NCBI GenBank assembly: GCA_002067205.1
Contig: MVQL01000209.1
Location: 62,001 to 126,000, forward strand
Reading direction: 5' to 3'
DNA from: Pelotomaculum sp. PtaB.Bin104
Lineage (GTDB): Bacteria > Bacillota > Desulfotomaculia > Desulfotomaculales > Pelotomaculaceae
Length of the DNA: 64,000 bases
Made by a program: the position numbers and the translations under genes. Under the pieces are notes generated by a model. That model saw only the letters and a program-made list of their open reading frames with translations, was not told where the DNA came from and did no database searches. Numbering within the stretch: the first letter of the stretch is position 1; the number at the start of each line of letters is the position of its first letter. Shown in pieces: positions 1-8,886 of this stretch.

Positions 1-369
1 GCAAAGGAACATGCAAAGCATTTTGCCAAAAAAGAAGAATTAAAAAAGAAAAGACAGGAAAAAAAATTGAACCAAGTTCCGTCTCCAGCGAATGAAACTG
101 AGGACACTCAGCAAGGCTATCAGGAATATAACGAACCCTTAAAGGAAATGGAAGCAGCACTTGATGAAATGGTATGCAGCATGAGCCCCGGCCTGCCATC
201 AGCAAGGTTTGCCGCCGCCACCCCGAAAACCACGCTGAAGCAGGAGGAAACCGACATCAGGCGTATAGCCATCGGCGCCTCCATCAAAGCGCTGGAAACT
301 TTTATCGGGCGCGAGTTGACTGAACAGGAAATGGCTGTTATTGAAAGCCAGGTTGATTCATACCTTTAG
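1..369 (+). CDS. Hypothetical protein, 3' part
   Basis: The reading frame is open from base 1, so the gene begins upstream of the window; a TTG at 67 is only an internal possibility. The visible 122 residues start with a lysine/glutamate-rich helix-like stretch, then a low-complexity acidic linker, and end with a more ordered segment of about 35 residues (IGASIKALETFIGREL and following). No family is recognised. The basic N-terminal part would fit a nucleic-acid or ribosome-associated protein, but that is only a guess. The protein ends at TAG 367-369. Confidence 0.6.
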   Translation, partial: AKEHAKHFAKKEELKKKRQEKKLNQVPSPANETEDTQQGYQEYNEPLKEMEAALDEMVCSMSPGLPSARFAAATPKTTLKQEETDIRRIAIGASIKALETFIGRELTEQEMAVIESQVDSYL

Positions 370-531
370 CAGCAGCAATCCTGGTATAGCCGCCATAACC
401 ATCTTCATATCAATGATGCTCAGAAACTGTTTGAACAATCCCACTTAGGAGGTAAATACACCATCATCTATGCTAATAAGGGCAATTTGCCAGGTTTTTT
501 TTTATAAAAGATTTCCTCACCGTAAAAAATA

Positions 532-558
532 AGCCAGGAAATATGATATCTCCTGGCT
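532..558 (-). terminator. Rho-independent terminator after the DUF2007 gene
   Basis: Inverted repeat AGCCAGGA / TCCTGGCT. Read on the minus strand it is followed by TTATTTTTTA, five bases past the stop of the minus-strand gene ending at 563. Confidence 0.75.
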
Positions 559-562
559 TTGC

Positions 563-775
563 TCAGGCATTGGGCTTTGATTGGATAATCTCTCTGGCTC
601 TTTCCACATCCGATTTTTTAACTACCAATCTTACACCACCAATATAATTAACAAAATTTATCGCAGCCTGTTCATCATAGATGAATACTTGAATCCCCTC
701 GCTTTCCAACAGTCCTTTGACAATATTGGCCTCGGTGACATTAAGAAATGTCGCGATAGTTACCAGGTCATTCAA
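563..775 (-). CDS. DUF2007-type small protein
   Basis: A 70-residue protein that matches the DUF2007 (putative signal-transducing) fold: a short beta-alpha-beta unit starting NDLVTIATFLNVTEANIVK, with the typical LLESEGIQVFIYDE segment and a final VERAREII helix. The frame is open further upstream, but a strong AAAGGAGG sits 7 bases before a TTG at 775, so that start is chosen. It lies 61 bases downstream of the M48 protease and may be cotranscribed with it. Function in the family is not firmly known. Confidence 0.75.
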   Translation of the reverse strand: MNDLVTIATFLNVTEANIVKGLLESEGIQVFIYDEQAAINFVNYIGGVRLVVKKSDVERAREIIQSKPNA

Positions 776-836
776 AACTATTCCTCCTTTCAATATATTA
801 TCATACTTGGGACTAAAATAAGGTAGCTTGCAACGA

Positions 837-2057
837 TCAATGCAAAGCCTGCTGCAATATTTCAATTCTCTTTAAGGCAGGTGGGTGGCTGTAGCTAAAC
901 CACTGGATAAAAGGGGCCGGGGCCACATCCGACACGTTTTTAGCGGCCAGGTCTACCTGCAGTCGGACTGCCGCCGGAACATTCCCGGTTAATATTACCG
1001 CAGAACGGTCGGCCTCCAGCTCCATGCTCCGGGAAAAATAGTTCTGCAAGGGGCCGGAAAAAAAGGAGGCGAGCATAAAAAACAGCAGGATCACCGCCCA
1101 GGCATATGGCTGCGCGCGGCCGGACACCGGTAAAGTTGTTCGTAACACCACAAACAGCAGCCCCCAGGCAACAAAGGAGCCCAGTATACCCAGGAGCAGC
1201 CCGCGGGTGATGTGCCCCAAACGCCAGTGAGCCATTTCATGGGCGACTACAGCCTCTACCTGCTCAGGCGGGTAATCGGCTAAGAGGGTGTCGTAAAGCA
1301 CGATGCGTTTGGTTTGGCCCAGTCCGGTAAAATAGGCGTTGGCTTTAGTTGTGCGCCGGCTGGCATCCATCACAAAGGCTTGATCTACCGGCAGACCCGC
1401 CTGTTCCGATAACTTATGGACCATGCTGTTTACGGTCGGGTCTTCCACCGGGGTAAAGCGGTTAAACATAGGTGACACCACTACCGGCCAGAGAAAGGTC
1501 TGGAACACAATCCAGAGGGAGACGAAGCCGGCACCGGCAAGCCACCAGGCGTTGGGCAGGCGGTTGATCACCCAGAAAAGCAAGCCCACCCCCATTGCGG
1601 ACAGGACCAGTTCCAAACCGGAACCCTTAATATAGTCCAGCCACCAGGCACCCAGGCTCTGTGTTGAAAAACCCCACTGGTGCTGCCAATAGTAGCTGCT
1701 AAAGAGTGTAAAAGGCAGGTCTAGAAGCTTTAATAATAGCCAAAGGGTCAGGAAAAACAGCAGGATACCCCCGCTATAGCTGCCGGCAACCTGTTGCATC
1801 CGGTGGGAAAAGGCCTCAGCCCGGCCGCTAAATACCAGCCACAATAAGAATAATACCTGCACCAAAAAATTGGTGAGATAAGCTAGTCGCAGCACATTAT
1901 TGTATTGCCGGCCCTGGTTTATTTGCTCGGCACTAAAATAATTTCCGATCCCGGGTCCCACCCGCCCCGGGAAAAGGCTAAACCAGAGGTAAAGCAAACT
2001 AAACATACCCACCGCGACAATTAAGATCAGCCAGATGACGTTGAACCGAAGCTGCAT
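837..2057 (-). CDS. M48 family membrane metalloprotease (Ste24/CAAX-protease-like)
   Basis: A 406-residue integral membrane zinc protease. Several hydrophobic segments occupy residues 5-30, 60-110, 145-195 and 285-335. The zinc site is the HEMAH motif at about residues 273-277, and the third ligand is the Glu of ELEAD near 346-350, as in M48 peptidases. Family members cleave membrane or lipidated proteins, often in envelope quality control. Start ATG 2057 has a GGGGAGGG site. The substrate cannot be inferred from the context. Confidence 0.88.
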   Translation of the reverse strand: MQLRFNVIWLILIVAVGMFSLLYLWFSLFPGRVGPGIGNYFSAEQINQGRQYNNVLRLAYLTNFLVQVLFLLWLVFSGRAEAFSHRMQQVAGSYSGGILLFFLTLWLLLKLLDLPFTLFSSYYWQHQWGFSTQSLGAWWLDYIKGSGLELVLSAMGVGLLFWVINRLPNAWWLAGAGFVSLWIVFQTFLWPVVVSPMFNRFTPVEDPTVNSMVHKLSEQAGLPVDQAFVMDASRRTTKANAYFTGLGQTKRIVLYDTLLADYPPEQVEAVVAHEMAHWRLGHITRGLLLGILGSFVAWGLLFVVLRTTLPVSGRAQPYAWAVILLFFMLASFFSGPLQNYFSRSMELEADRSAVILTGNVPAAVRLQVDLAAKNVSDVAPAPFIQWFSYSHPPALKRIEILQQALH

Positions 2058-2322
2058 AATTAATCCCTCCCCGCCAGGTTAACAGGTCAAACACAAAGTT
2101 GCAGCAAGCGTTAAGCAATTCCGTTTTAGGGTATACAGATAAATATAACTTTGTCATGTCAATTATATTACTGAAATATGCCGCGGCAGAATACATGGGT
2201 CGCAGCCAGGACTATTTTCTCCTGATCCCGCGCAATCTATGGTTCACATGTGCTTTAGGCCAGAGTATAATATTAATAATTTAGCGGTCTGCTGCCCAAA
2301 AAGAAAGAAGGGGGTGAATAAA

Positions 2323-2661
2323 TTGACGGGATGGCTAATAAGGTGGGCTTTAAATGTTGTTGCGATAATTTTCACCGCGTATATTATTAACGGCTTCGAG
2401 GTAACTATCGCGGGCGCAATATTCGGCTCGATCATTTTAGGCATTATAAACGCCATTATCCGACCGGTAATCTTAATCTTGACCCTGCCCATCAACATCA
2501 TCACCCTGGGACTGTTTACACTGGTAGTCAACGGGCTGATGCTATGGCTGACCAGCTCCATGATCAAAGGCTTTGATGTTACCGGCTTTGGCATTGCGAT
2601 TATTGTCGCCCTGATACTTTCCATTTTCAGCTTTATAATCAGCTACCTCGTAAAAGATTAG
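2323..2661 (+). CDS. Phage-holin-4-like small membrane protein (PF04020 type)
   Basis: A 112-residue protein with four predicted membrane helices; the pattern IINAIIRPVILILTLP followed by ITLGLFTLVVNGLMLWL is characteristic of the YvlD/holin 4 superfamily. The name reflects a similarity of topology; chromosomal members are not phage lysis genes. The frame runs upstream to 2239, but GGGGGTG just before a TTG at 2323 makes that the best start, with GTG 2314 as an alternative. It stands alone, divergent from the M48 gene. Confidence 0.75.
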   Translation: MTGWLIRWALNVVAIIFTAYIINGFEVTIAGAIFGSIILGIINAIIRPVILILTLPINIITLGLFTLVVNGLMLWLTSSMIKGFDVTGFGIAIIVALILSIFSFIISYLVKD

Positions 2662-2680
2662 CCCAAGTACCTAAACAGTG

Positions 2681-3490
2681 CTAATTATTTCTTTCATTAT
2701 CCAGCTTAGCAAGAACAATAGTATGTTTTTCTTCTTCATATCCAGCCTTATCGGCCGGCGCTCTTAAATATTTCACCCCGGTCCAGAGCAATACGGCAGA
2801 AAATATAACACGAAGAGCTGACTCGGCAAGGTAGTTGGCCAAGGAAGCGCCAAGATACGACCCGATCAGAGCACCAGCGATTAGAGCAGGCAATATGGCC
2901 GTATTGATGTTTCCCAGGCGCCAATGAGCAAGCGCGCCGGTCAAGCCGATGGGCACAAAAGCCAGCAGAGAACTGCCCTGGGCGGTTTGCTGGGTCAAAC
3001 CGGTTAACAGCGCCATTGCCGGCACCATGATCACCCCACCGCCAATCCCCAGCATCCCGGAAAGAAAGCCGGCAATAGCACCGGTTGATAACAGAGCAAA
3101 TATTTTTATCCACCCGTAAGCCAAGCTGGAAATTTGAAACAGATAGGGTTTCATAAACAGCAACACAGTGACCAATAGCATAAACGCGCCAAAGTATCTC
3201 TTGAGTTTCCAGGCCGGAAGCGTGTGGGCATAGTAAACTCCCGCCCTGGCCGTAAGGATAGCTGCTGAGGCCAATAAAACGGAGGCGCCCAAATCCACCG
3301 AACCTCTCCAGGCATAGGTGACCGCTCCGACAATCCCGGTGCAGATGATCACCACCAGGCTGGTACCACCTGCTTGATGCTGCTGCATTTTTAGAATTCC
3401 AGTCATAAATGGAATTAACAGCACACCACCACCAATACCTACGAGCCCGCTGAATATACCTGCTGATAAACCGATGAGGAATTTCACCAC
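2681..3490 (-). CDS. Sulfite exporter TauE/SafE (TSUP) family permease
   Basis: A 269-residue membrane protein made of two homologous halves, each with the glycine signature (SGLVGIGGGVLLIPF near the N-terminus and SGMLGIGGGVIMVPA in the middle). About eight membrane helices. TSUP proteins move sulfur-containing or carboxylate anions; the substrate here is unknown. The start is GTG 3490, 6 bases after TGGAGG; the open frame upstream to 3541 lacks a ribosome site. It converges with the holin-like gene with a 19-base gap. Confidence 0.85.
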   Translation of the reverse strand: MVKFLIGLSAGIFSGLVGIGGGVLLIPFMTGILKMQQHQAGGTSLVVIICTGIVGAVTYAWRGSVDLGASVLLASAAILTARAGVYYAHTLPAWKLKRYFGAFMLLVTVLLFMKPYLFQISSLAYGWIKIFALLSTGAIAGFLSGMLGIGGGVIMVPAMALLTGLTQQTAQGSSLLAFVPIGLTGALAHWRLGNINTAILPALIAGALIGSYLGASLANYLAESALRVIFSAVLLWTGVKYLRAPADKAGYEEEKHTIVLAKLDNERNN

Positions 3491-3938
3491 TCGATGCCTC
3501 CAGGAATTTACCCTCGACAACGCTATGACAACCCGTGACACTAAAAAGCTAACCCCTTAAAATCAAGGCCTCCCGTGGCTGCGGGAGGCCTTGGCCATTC
3601 CTAGGTCAAAAAATGACGCTTGGCGCCAGATATTACCGGCTTCTTCTGATCATCCTATCAGACATATCCGATCAGGTCAAGAATTGTCTAATTGAAGAGG
3701 AGGTGTTCCGGACTACCATAGAGAGAATAGCATTTGGTTTGTCCTTGCAGCTATTGTTCAACTGCCGGACAATGAAATTGCTCCGCTAAATCCGGCAGTA
3801 TATTATTTTTTATTAATGAATTTTACAGCCTTTTTTTTACATGATATACTTTTACCTATAAACTTATACACATTATTCTGAATAAAACATGAGCATGAGC
3901 AGGTAACAATTTCTATTAAATAAAATGAGGTGATCGAT
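3491..3938. other. Intergenic region with a GC-rich hairpin
   Basis: The stretch between two divergent genes holds a perfect 12-bp inverted repeat (3564-3575 with 3582-3593) without a clear U-tract in either direction, and a 58-codon open frame (3613-3789) with no ribosome site. The last 100 bases before the CBS gene are AT-rich and probably hold its promoter. Confidence 0.5.
3564..3593. repeat. Perfect GC-rich hairpin
   Basis: CAAGGCCTCCCG and its exact complement are separated by six bases. On the minus strand the stem is followed by ATTTT, so it could weakly terminate minus-strand transcription, but no minus-strand gene lies upstream. Role unclear. Confidence 0.5.
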
Positions 3939-4391
3939 ATGTTAGCTAAGGAAATAATGAATAGTAAAGTAATTACCGTACAAGAGAGCGCCACTATCGA
4001 AGAAATTGCGGAAATCTTAGTGCATAATAACATCTCCGGTGCGCCTGTGGTAAATCAAGACGGAGATTTGGTCGGTATTGTTACCGAAGAAGACCTGCTG
4101 CATCAGGAGACAAACCCCAGAACCCCGGGTTTCCTAAACATTTTAGGAGCATTTATTTATATAAACGGCATTGAGCAATACCGGGAGGACTTTAAAAAAC
4201 TTGCCGCAACAAAGGCCCAGGAGATTATGACCACCGAGGTAATTACGGTCAACGCAGACACTGATATTAGACAGGTGGCTGCGTTGATGGTCGAGCATGA
4301 TATTAATAGATTGCCTGTGGTAGAAGATAAAAAAATTATCGGCATTATTAGCCGGGCAGACATCGTTAAAACACTGGCCAACAAGGCCTAA
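3939..4391 (+). CDS. Tandem CBS-domain protein
   Basis: A 150-residue protein consisting of two CBS repeats: residues about 5-60 (ending GAPVVNQDGDLVGIVTEEDL) and about 90-148 (ending RLPVVEDKKIIGIISRADI). Paired CBS domains bind adenine nucleotides or SAM-like ligands and usually act as energy or ligand sensors. No fused effector domain is present, so the partner is unknown. ATG 3939 is preceded by GAGGTGATC. Confidence 0.9.
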   Translation: MLAKEIMNSKVITVQESATIEEIAEILVHNNISGAPVVNQDGDLVGIVTEEDLLHQETNPRTPGFLNILGAFIYINGIEQYREDFKKLAATKAQEIMTTEVITVNADTDIRQVAALMVEHDINRLPVVEDKKIIGIISRADIVKTLANKA

Positions 4392-4507
4392 CGAACAACG
4401 CCGGTTTGCGCGAGATCGGTATGTCCAAGGCCTTTTGTATCAAACTATGTTAATTACAAACTTGTTTTACAAACAATTTTAACATGGGGAATTTCCCTAA
4501 CAGGTAG

Positions 4508-4531
4508 CGACGTGGGGAATTCCCCACGTCG
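4508..4531. repeat. Perfect 24-bp palindrome
   Basis: CGACGTGGGGAATT and its mirror form a perfect 24-base palindrome, 8 bases beyond the stop of the minus-strand gene at 4540. There is no U-run next to it on the minus strand. Its core resembles the stems at 7336-7360 and 8766-8800, so it may be one copy of a dispersed hairpin family or a poor terminator. Confidence 0.7.
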
Positions 4532-4539
4532 GATGCTAT

Positions 4540-5151
4540 TTATTTACCCTTGATGAACCAGCTAATCGGTCCTTCCGGCCTGACTAAATTTCTGATCTGG
4601 CTATAAGAGATAGGAAATTCGGGGATCCCAATGTAATGGGGTGTATATTCTATCTCCTGGAAGTAGATCACCAGGGAATCGTTAGTCAAGTAAAAATCTT
4701 CATTGTCGCTGATCGTTTTAAATTCCTCGATTAGCGGGATGTCCCTCTCACTGATTTGCTCTTTGACCAGTTTTGTTAGTACTGACCGGTAATCGCTGTC
4801 CCGCTTAAACAGATCATAAAGCTGGTAGACCCGGCCTGTTTCTAAATTAACTGTGATGGATTTTTGCACATCTAAACCATTGGCGGCATGCCAACGGTAA
4901 GTGTATACATTAAATTTTAAACTGAGAATACCTTTTTGGTTTAACTCAACACTGTAGGTTCCTTTAATAACCTGATAGACATCGCAGCCTTCTTTGGGAA
5001 TTAAACCGAGCACCCGGTCTTTGATTAATTCGTTGAGTTGATTTTGAATAACTTCATCCGGCAAGCCGCTGAGCTGCGGGTAGCTCACATCAGTACAGGC
5101 GTTTTGGATTTTATTTTCAGTTATGATTGCCCTGACTTCCTTGTTTGGCAT
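4540..5151 (-). CDS. DUF3298 (RsiV/PdaC-like) domain protein
   Basis: A 203-residue soluble protein. The central part (NLETGRVYQLYDLFKRDSDY) and the end (YTPHYIGIPEFPISYSQI) match the DUF3298 domain found in RsiV and PdaC, preceded by a DUF4163-like half. No signal peptide or anchor is seen, unlike RsiV or PdaC, so it may be cytoplasmic. The start is ATG 5151, 9 bases after AAGGAG; the TTG at 5160 abuts the ribosome site and is unlikely. Function unknown. Confidence 0.75.
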   Translation of the reverse strand: MPNKEVRAIITENKIQNACTDVSYPQLSGLPDEVIQNQLNELIKDRVLGLIPKEGCDVYQVIKGTYSVELNQKGILSLKFNVYTYRWHAANGLDVQKSITVNLETGRVYQLYDLFKRDSDYRSVLTKLVKEQISERDIPLIEEFKTISDNEDFYLTNDSLVIYFQEIEYTPHYIGIPEFPISYSQIRNLVRPEGPISWFIKGK

Positions 5152-5426
5152 AGCGCTCAACTCCTTTTAATTCCATATTATTAAACCGGAAACTAAAGTG
5201 TTCAGCACTTCTCATAACGGGCAGGCCTTATCCTGTCTGGGCAAAGCGATAACGACAACTGGTCTGGATCTCGCTTAAGCTCTATTATGCAAACTCTTTA
5301 ATCAGACCTGTTAAATTAGCTTTAAAATTATTTTTGTTAGGTTCTATATGAAAAAGCATCCTGAGTAATTCCGAGTTATTCTGTAAGCTTTATGATAGTC
5401 GTATTGCAATTATAGAGGTGTACATA

Positions 5427-6227
5427 ATGCCAGGAATCAAAATTGCAGGCATACAAATGAATTGTGTTGTCGGTGAGGAAGAACGCAATCTAATGAAGGC
5501 TTTTAAAATGATTGATCAAGCCGTTTTAAGTGGGGCAAAACTAATATGCCTTCCTGAGACATTTCTAACTGGATATGACCTGGAATATATAAAAAATAAG
5601 GCATTGCCGCTAACAAACGAATTTATTGACCGGCTACGTGTGAAAGCAAGAGAAGCAAAAACATATATCCTTGCCGGTATACCGATCAAAACGGATAAGG
5701 GTGTGTTTAATAGCTCGATATTATTTGATGTTCATGGAGATATAATGGGAGTTTATAATAAAATGCACCTGTTTTCAATGGAGGAGCTGTACGAACCTGA
5801 CTTTTTCCTGAGAGGCGGACCGGACTTTACTGTTTATGATCTAGGTATATGTAAAATTGGCATGATGATCTGCTACGATTTAAGGTTTCCTGAATTATCT
5901 AGAAAACTAATGCTTAATGGGGCAGATTTGCTTGTTGCAATCTCTGCCTGGCCTAAGAAGAGAATGTTGCAATTCAGAACGGTTGCCGCTAGCCGGGCAA
6001 TAGAAAACCAATTGTTTGTTTTTGTAGTAAATAGAACCGGCATTGATAATCAAATTGAGCTTGGAGGCAATACCACTTTATACAACCCACTAGGAGAACC
6101 AGTATGTGGCAGTACTGATAACGATACTGAACAAGTAATAGTAGCGGAAATAGATTTAGATGAGATATCAAATAACAGGCGAATTTTAAAATGTTTGAAT
6201 GATAGATTACCTAACTATGGAATATAG
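5427..6227 (+). CDS. Carbon-nitrogen hydrolase (nitrilase superfamily)
   Basis: A 266-residue enzyme of the nitrilase fold with the complete Glu-Lys-Cys triad: E44 in LPETFLTGYD, K112 in YNKMHLF and C149 in MMICYDLRFPE. Size and motifs resemble omega-amidase/NIT2 or other branch 10-13 amidases that hydrolyse small amides; the exact substrate is not predictable. ATG 5427 is preceded by AGAGGTG. Codon usage is AT-richer than in the neighbouring metabolic genes. The next gene downstream is a pseudogene. Confidence 0.85.
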   Translation: MPGIKIAGIQMNCVVGEEERNLMKAFKMIDQAVLSGAKLICLPETFLTGYDLEYIKNKALPLTNEFIDRLRVKAREAKTYILAGIPIKTDKGVFNSSILFDVHGDIMGVYNKMHLFSMEELYEPDFFLRGGPDFTVYDLGICKIGMMICYDLRFPELSRKLMLNGADLLVAISAWPKKRMLQFRTVAASRAIENQLFVFVVNRTGIDNQIELGGNTTLYNPLGEPVCGSTDNDTEQVIVAEIDLDEISNNRRILKCLNDRLPNYGI

Positions 6228-6228
6228 T

Positions 6229-6720
6229 AAAATCAGGGCTTAAGTTTACGCTTCAAAAGAACGATTTCCATGTTGATATCGCTGGAACGATGCAGGAAGC
6301 CCTAGCAATTATTCGTGAGCAAGAGTTTGATTTGCTGATTCTGGATTTGACTTTGCCCGATGGAAGCGGATTTGAAATATGTAAAAAGGTATGGTAATCT
6401 TCAGCTGTGCCAATCATCTTTTTGACCGCTTCAGATGAAGAAGTCAATGTAGTCATGGGTTTTGATATTGGCGGTGATGACTATATTACCAAGCCCTTTA
6501 AATTAAACGAACTGATAGCAAGGATCAATGCCCTGTTGCGCCGTGCCAAAATATCAGATACTATACCGGCCATGTTGCAATCAAATGGAAAACCATCAAG
6601 CTGCCGGAAAGCTGCGTGTTTAAAGACAACATAGAGATCGAGCTTACTACCGCTGAATACCGGCTTTTATGCCTGTTTATACAAAATCCCAATACGGTTT
6701 TGACAAGAAAAGTAATTCAA
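6229..6720 (+). pseudogene. OmpR-family response regulator remnant
   Basis: A decayed two-component regulator. The receiver is readable from VKSGLKFTLQ, missing the first 10-15 residues with the acidic pocket, through FDLLILDLTLPDGSGFEICK with the phosphoacceptor Asp, to an in-frame TAA at 6395-6397. It resumes with [11 protein letters not shown] and [19 protein letters not shown]. After a frameshift near 6570 the start of the winged-helix domain is visible (IELTTAEYRLLCLFIQ), then homology stops abruptly at about 6720, where an opposite-strand fragment begins. It cannot encode a working regulator. Confidence 0.8.
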
Positions 6721-7000
6721 ACGAGTATTCCTTTCCACCATAGACATGAACTCCACTTAATAAAGAATTATCAAAATAACTTGTGACCTTTTCGTCAAGT
6801 GACAACTTTCCCTGCTCAAATAAAATCAAAATGCAGGTGGTGGTAAACAGCTTTGTGATGCTCGCCATAAGCAGAGGTGAATCTAATCTCTTGCCACCAT
6901 ATCCCTTGCTAAAGGAGAAGTCACCACTTGTGTTTTCTATTAATAAAACCCCCTCATTACCTCCTTTTACCTTGAATATTTCGATCTCTCGAAGAATACA
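6721..7000 (-). pseudogene. Serine beta-lactamase/PBP4*-like fragment
   Basis: About 93 codons on the minus strand resemble the N-terminal part of class C beta-lactamase-like serine hydrolases. GVLLIENTSGDFSFSKGYGG is followed by the SITK nucleophile motif (SxxK) and EQGKLSLDEKVTSYFD. There is a stop (TAA at 7001-7003) before any start, and the reading frame runs into the response-regulator remnant at 6721, so both ends are missing. The junction suggests a deletion that fused two unrelated genes tail to tail. Confidence 0.7.
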
Positions 7001-7026
7001 TTACCAAAAAACCTAGGAGGTAATCA

Positions 7027-7263
7027 ATGACAGATACCGCATGGTCCTCTCTTGACAAGTTGAGTTGCGGCGGCAACAGTTCACAGAATGGCACTGTCCA
7101 AAGGCGTTCACAGGAGTTCTCAGGGAGTAATAAGTTGGCAGAGAAGGGTGAGGACAGGCATAAGCACCGTTATACAGGTGTAACTAGTGAGATGACCCTT
7201 ATACCCGGCGCACCTCCCTGGCTTATCTACAGCTCACCAAATTACCGAAACTCAAGCACGTAG
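7027..7263 (+). CDS. Hypothetical 78-residue protein
   Basis: A short open frame with a perfect ribosome site (AGGAGGTAATCA before ATG 7027) and, at 7336-7370, a terminator in the right orientation. The product is polar with no hydrophobic core or recognised motif, and the composition is not convincingly protein-like. It may be a residual 5' end of a degraded gene next to two other remnants. Confidence 0.3.
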   Translation: MTDTAWSSLDKLSCGGNSSQNGTVQRRSQEFSGSNKLAEKGEDRHKHRYTGVTSEMTLIPGAPPWLIYSSPNYRNSST

Positions 7264-7289
7264 CTTGATCATATGCTTTAATCTAAGAC

Positions 7290-7316
7290 AAAAAACCAGG
7301 AAAATCAATGTCCTGG
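7290..7316 (-). terminator. hisC terminator
   Basis: CCAGGA / TCCTGG stem; read on the minus strand it is followed by TTTTTTG. It lies about 90 bases past the hisC stop. Confidence 0.7.
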
Positions 7317-7335
7317 CTTTATAATGCTACTGTTA

Positions 7336-7370
7336 GCACGTGTGGAAATTACGCACGTGCCTCATTTTTT
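7336..7370 (+). terminator. Rho-independent terminator, plus strand
   Basis: A 9-bp stem starting GCACGTGTG with loop GAAATTA, followed by CTCATTTTTT. It ends transcription from the left and belongs to a group of similar ACGTG-type hairpins in this window. Confidence 0.65.
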
Positions 7371-7403
7371 CGTCAAAGGACATTGTCTGGGAGCTGTAAA
7401 ACA

Positions 7404-8468
7404 TCACCCCCCGGACAATATGGCCTTCAGCTGCTTGATCAATTCCTTCATTTCATCATCGGTGCCGATGGTCACCCGCAAGTGGTTATCGATACGCGGC
7501 AGGTTAAAATAGCGGACCAGGACCCCTCTTTGCCGCAATTCGCAAAAGAGCTCCCCGGCCTTGCGGTTATAGTGCCGGATAAAAACAAAATTGGCTGCCG
7601 ACGGCACCACCTCAAAATCGAGCTGCTCCAGCTCACGGACAACCCATTCCCTGGTGGCTATAATCGCCTGGCAGGTAGTTTCAAAATAAAGCCGGTCGTT
7701 CATTGCCGCAGTACCTGCTACCTGCGCCAGCCGGCTAAGTGTGTAGGAGTTAAAGCAATTCTTGGCCCGCTCCAGCCCGTCGATCAATTCTGGTGCACCG
7801 ATCGCATAACCGATCCGCATTCCGGCCAGGGACCTGGCTTTGGACAAGGTTTGGCATACCAGCAGGTTGGGATAATTTTCAACCAGGGGGATGCAGCTTA
7901 CACCGCCAAAATCAACATAGGCTTCATCCACAACCACCACCGAGGCGGTATTCCGCTTCAGCAGAGACTCAATCTGCTCCAGGTTTAATAAGCGTCCGGT
8001 TGGCGCGTTAGGGTTGGGGAAAATGACCCCGCCGTTCTCTGCCGGGTAATCATCCAGGTTAATCTGGAAATCAGTAGTTAAAGGAATAGTCAAGGCCTCA
8101 ATCTCAAATAATTTACTATAAACAGGATAGAAGCTATAGGTAATGTCCGGGTAAAGGATCGGTTTTTCCTGCTTGAAAAAGGCTATGAAGGTAAAGGCCA
8201 GGACCTCATCAGAGCCGTTGCCGACAAAAACGTTGTTTTTATCCACCTGGTAGCAACTGGCAACCGCAGTCTTAAGAATATCACCGTTTGGGTCAGGGTA
8301 AAGCCTCAGGTCCTGGCCGGTGTGCTCGCGAATCACCTCCAGTACGGCCGGCGAGGGTGGGTACGGGTTTTCGTTTGTATTGAGTTTGACATATTTTCGA
8401 TCTTTCGGCTGTTCGCCAGGAACATAGGGGGCAAGCCCCCTGATCACTTTACTCCAAAATTTACTCAT
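7404..8468 (-). CDS. hisC: Histidinol-phosphate aminotransferase
   Basis: A 354-residue PLP enzyme of fold type I that converts imidazole-acetol phosphate to histidinol phosphate in histidine synthesis. Diagnostic segments are VKLNTNENPYPPSP near the N-terminus, FPNPNAPTGR, VVDEAYVDF and the PLP lysine K210 in QTLSKARSLAGMRIGYA. Length is normal. It stands alone rather than in a his operon; hisG is also isolated at 30.7-31.6 kb. Start ATG 8468 follows an AAGAGAG-type site. Confidence 0.93.
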   Translation of the reverse strand: MSKFWSKVIRGLAPYVPGEQPKDRKYVKLNTNENPYPPSPAVLEVIREHTGQDLRLYPDPNGDILKTAVASCYQVDKNNVFVGNGSDEVLAFTFIAFFKQEKPILYPDITYSFYPVYSKLFEIEALTIPLTTDFQINLDDYPAENGGVIFPNPNAPTGRLLNLEQIESLLKRNTASVVVVDEAYVDFGGVSCIPLVENYPNLLVCQTLSKARSLAGMRIGYAIGAPELIDGLERAKNCFNSYTLSRLAQVAGTAAMNDRLYFETTCQAIIATREWVVRELEQLDFEVVPSAANFVFIRHYNRKAGELFCELRQRGVLVRYFNLPRIDNHLRVTIGTDDEMKELIKQLKAILSGG

Positions 8469-8886
8469 CAATTCTACTCTCTTTCTTTTTTAATAAATGA
8501 TAAACTTTGTCACAATGTATTGTTTCCGGTATCAACATAAAGGGCAACTTATGTTGAGTAAATTTTACCTCAGTTATCTGTCTCTGTCTATCAATCCGGA
8601 TCCGAGCATTACCGGCGAAACCGAAAGGAGACGGTGTCCGAAAAATATGCCTCATGGTAAGCACAAGAGGCGCTAAGTTTTGAAAACTTTTATTAAGAGA
8701 AAACTTCAGATGATTTAATATGCAGGGTAGGCCTGTTCTGTTTTTCTAGTTATGCTGCCAAAAATGAAAGCGACGTGCGGAATTTCTACACGTCGCTTTC
8801 ATTTTTTATCAGGTAGCTGGGTTATCCCACCACAATTATACACACGACAAGTACCACTCTCTCTAGTTGAGGAGATCTGAAGTAGG
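8469..8886. other. Intergenic region upstream of hisC
   Basis: This region between two minus-strand genes holds the terminator of the ammonium transporter at 8766-8800 and presumably the hisC promoter. No riboswitch or convincing open frame is visible. Confidence 0.5.
8766..8800. terminator. Bidirectional terminator, amt side
   Basis: Perfect 12-bp stem GAAAGCGACGTG / CACGTCGCTTTC, flanked by ATTTTTT on the plus strand and CATTTTTGG on the minus strand. It follows the ammonium transporter stop by about 90 bases. Confidence 0.8.

Noticed and set aside
3613-3789. 58-codon plus-strand open frame
   Set aside because: No ribosome site and no recognisable protein features; it lies in a promoter-containing spacer.
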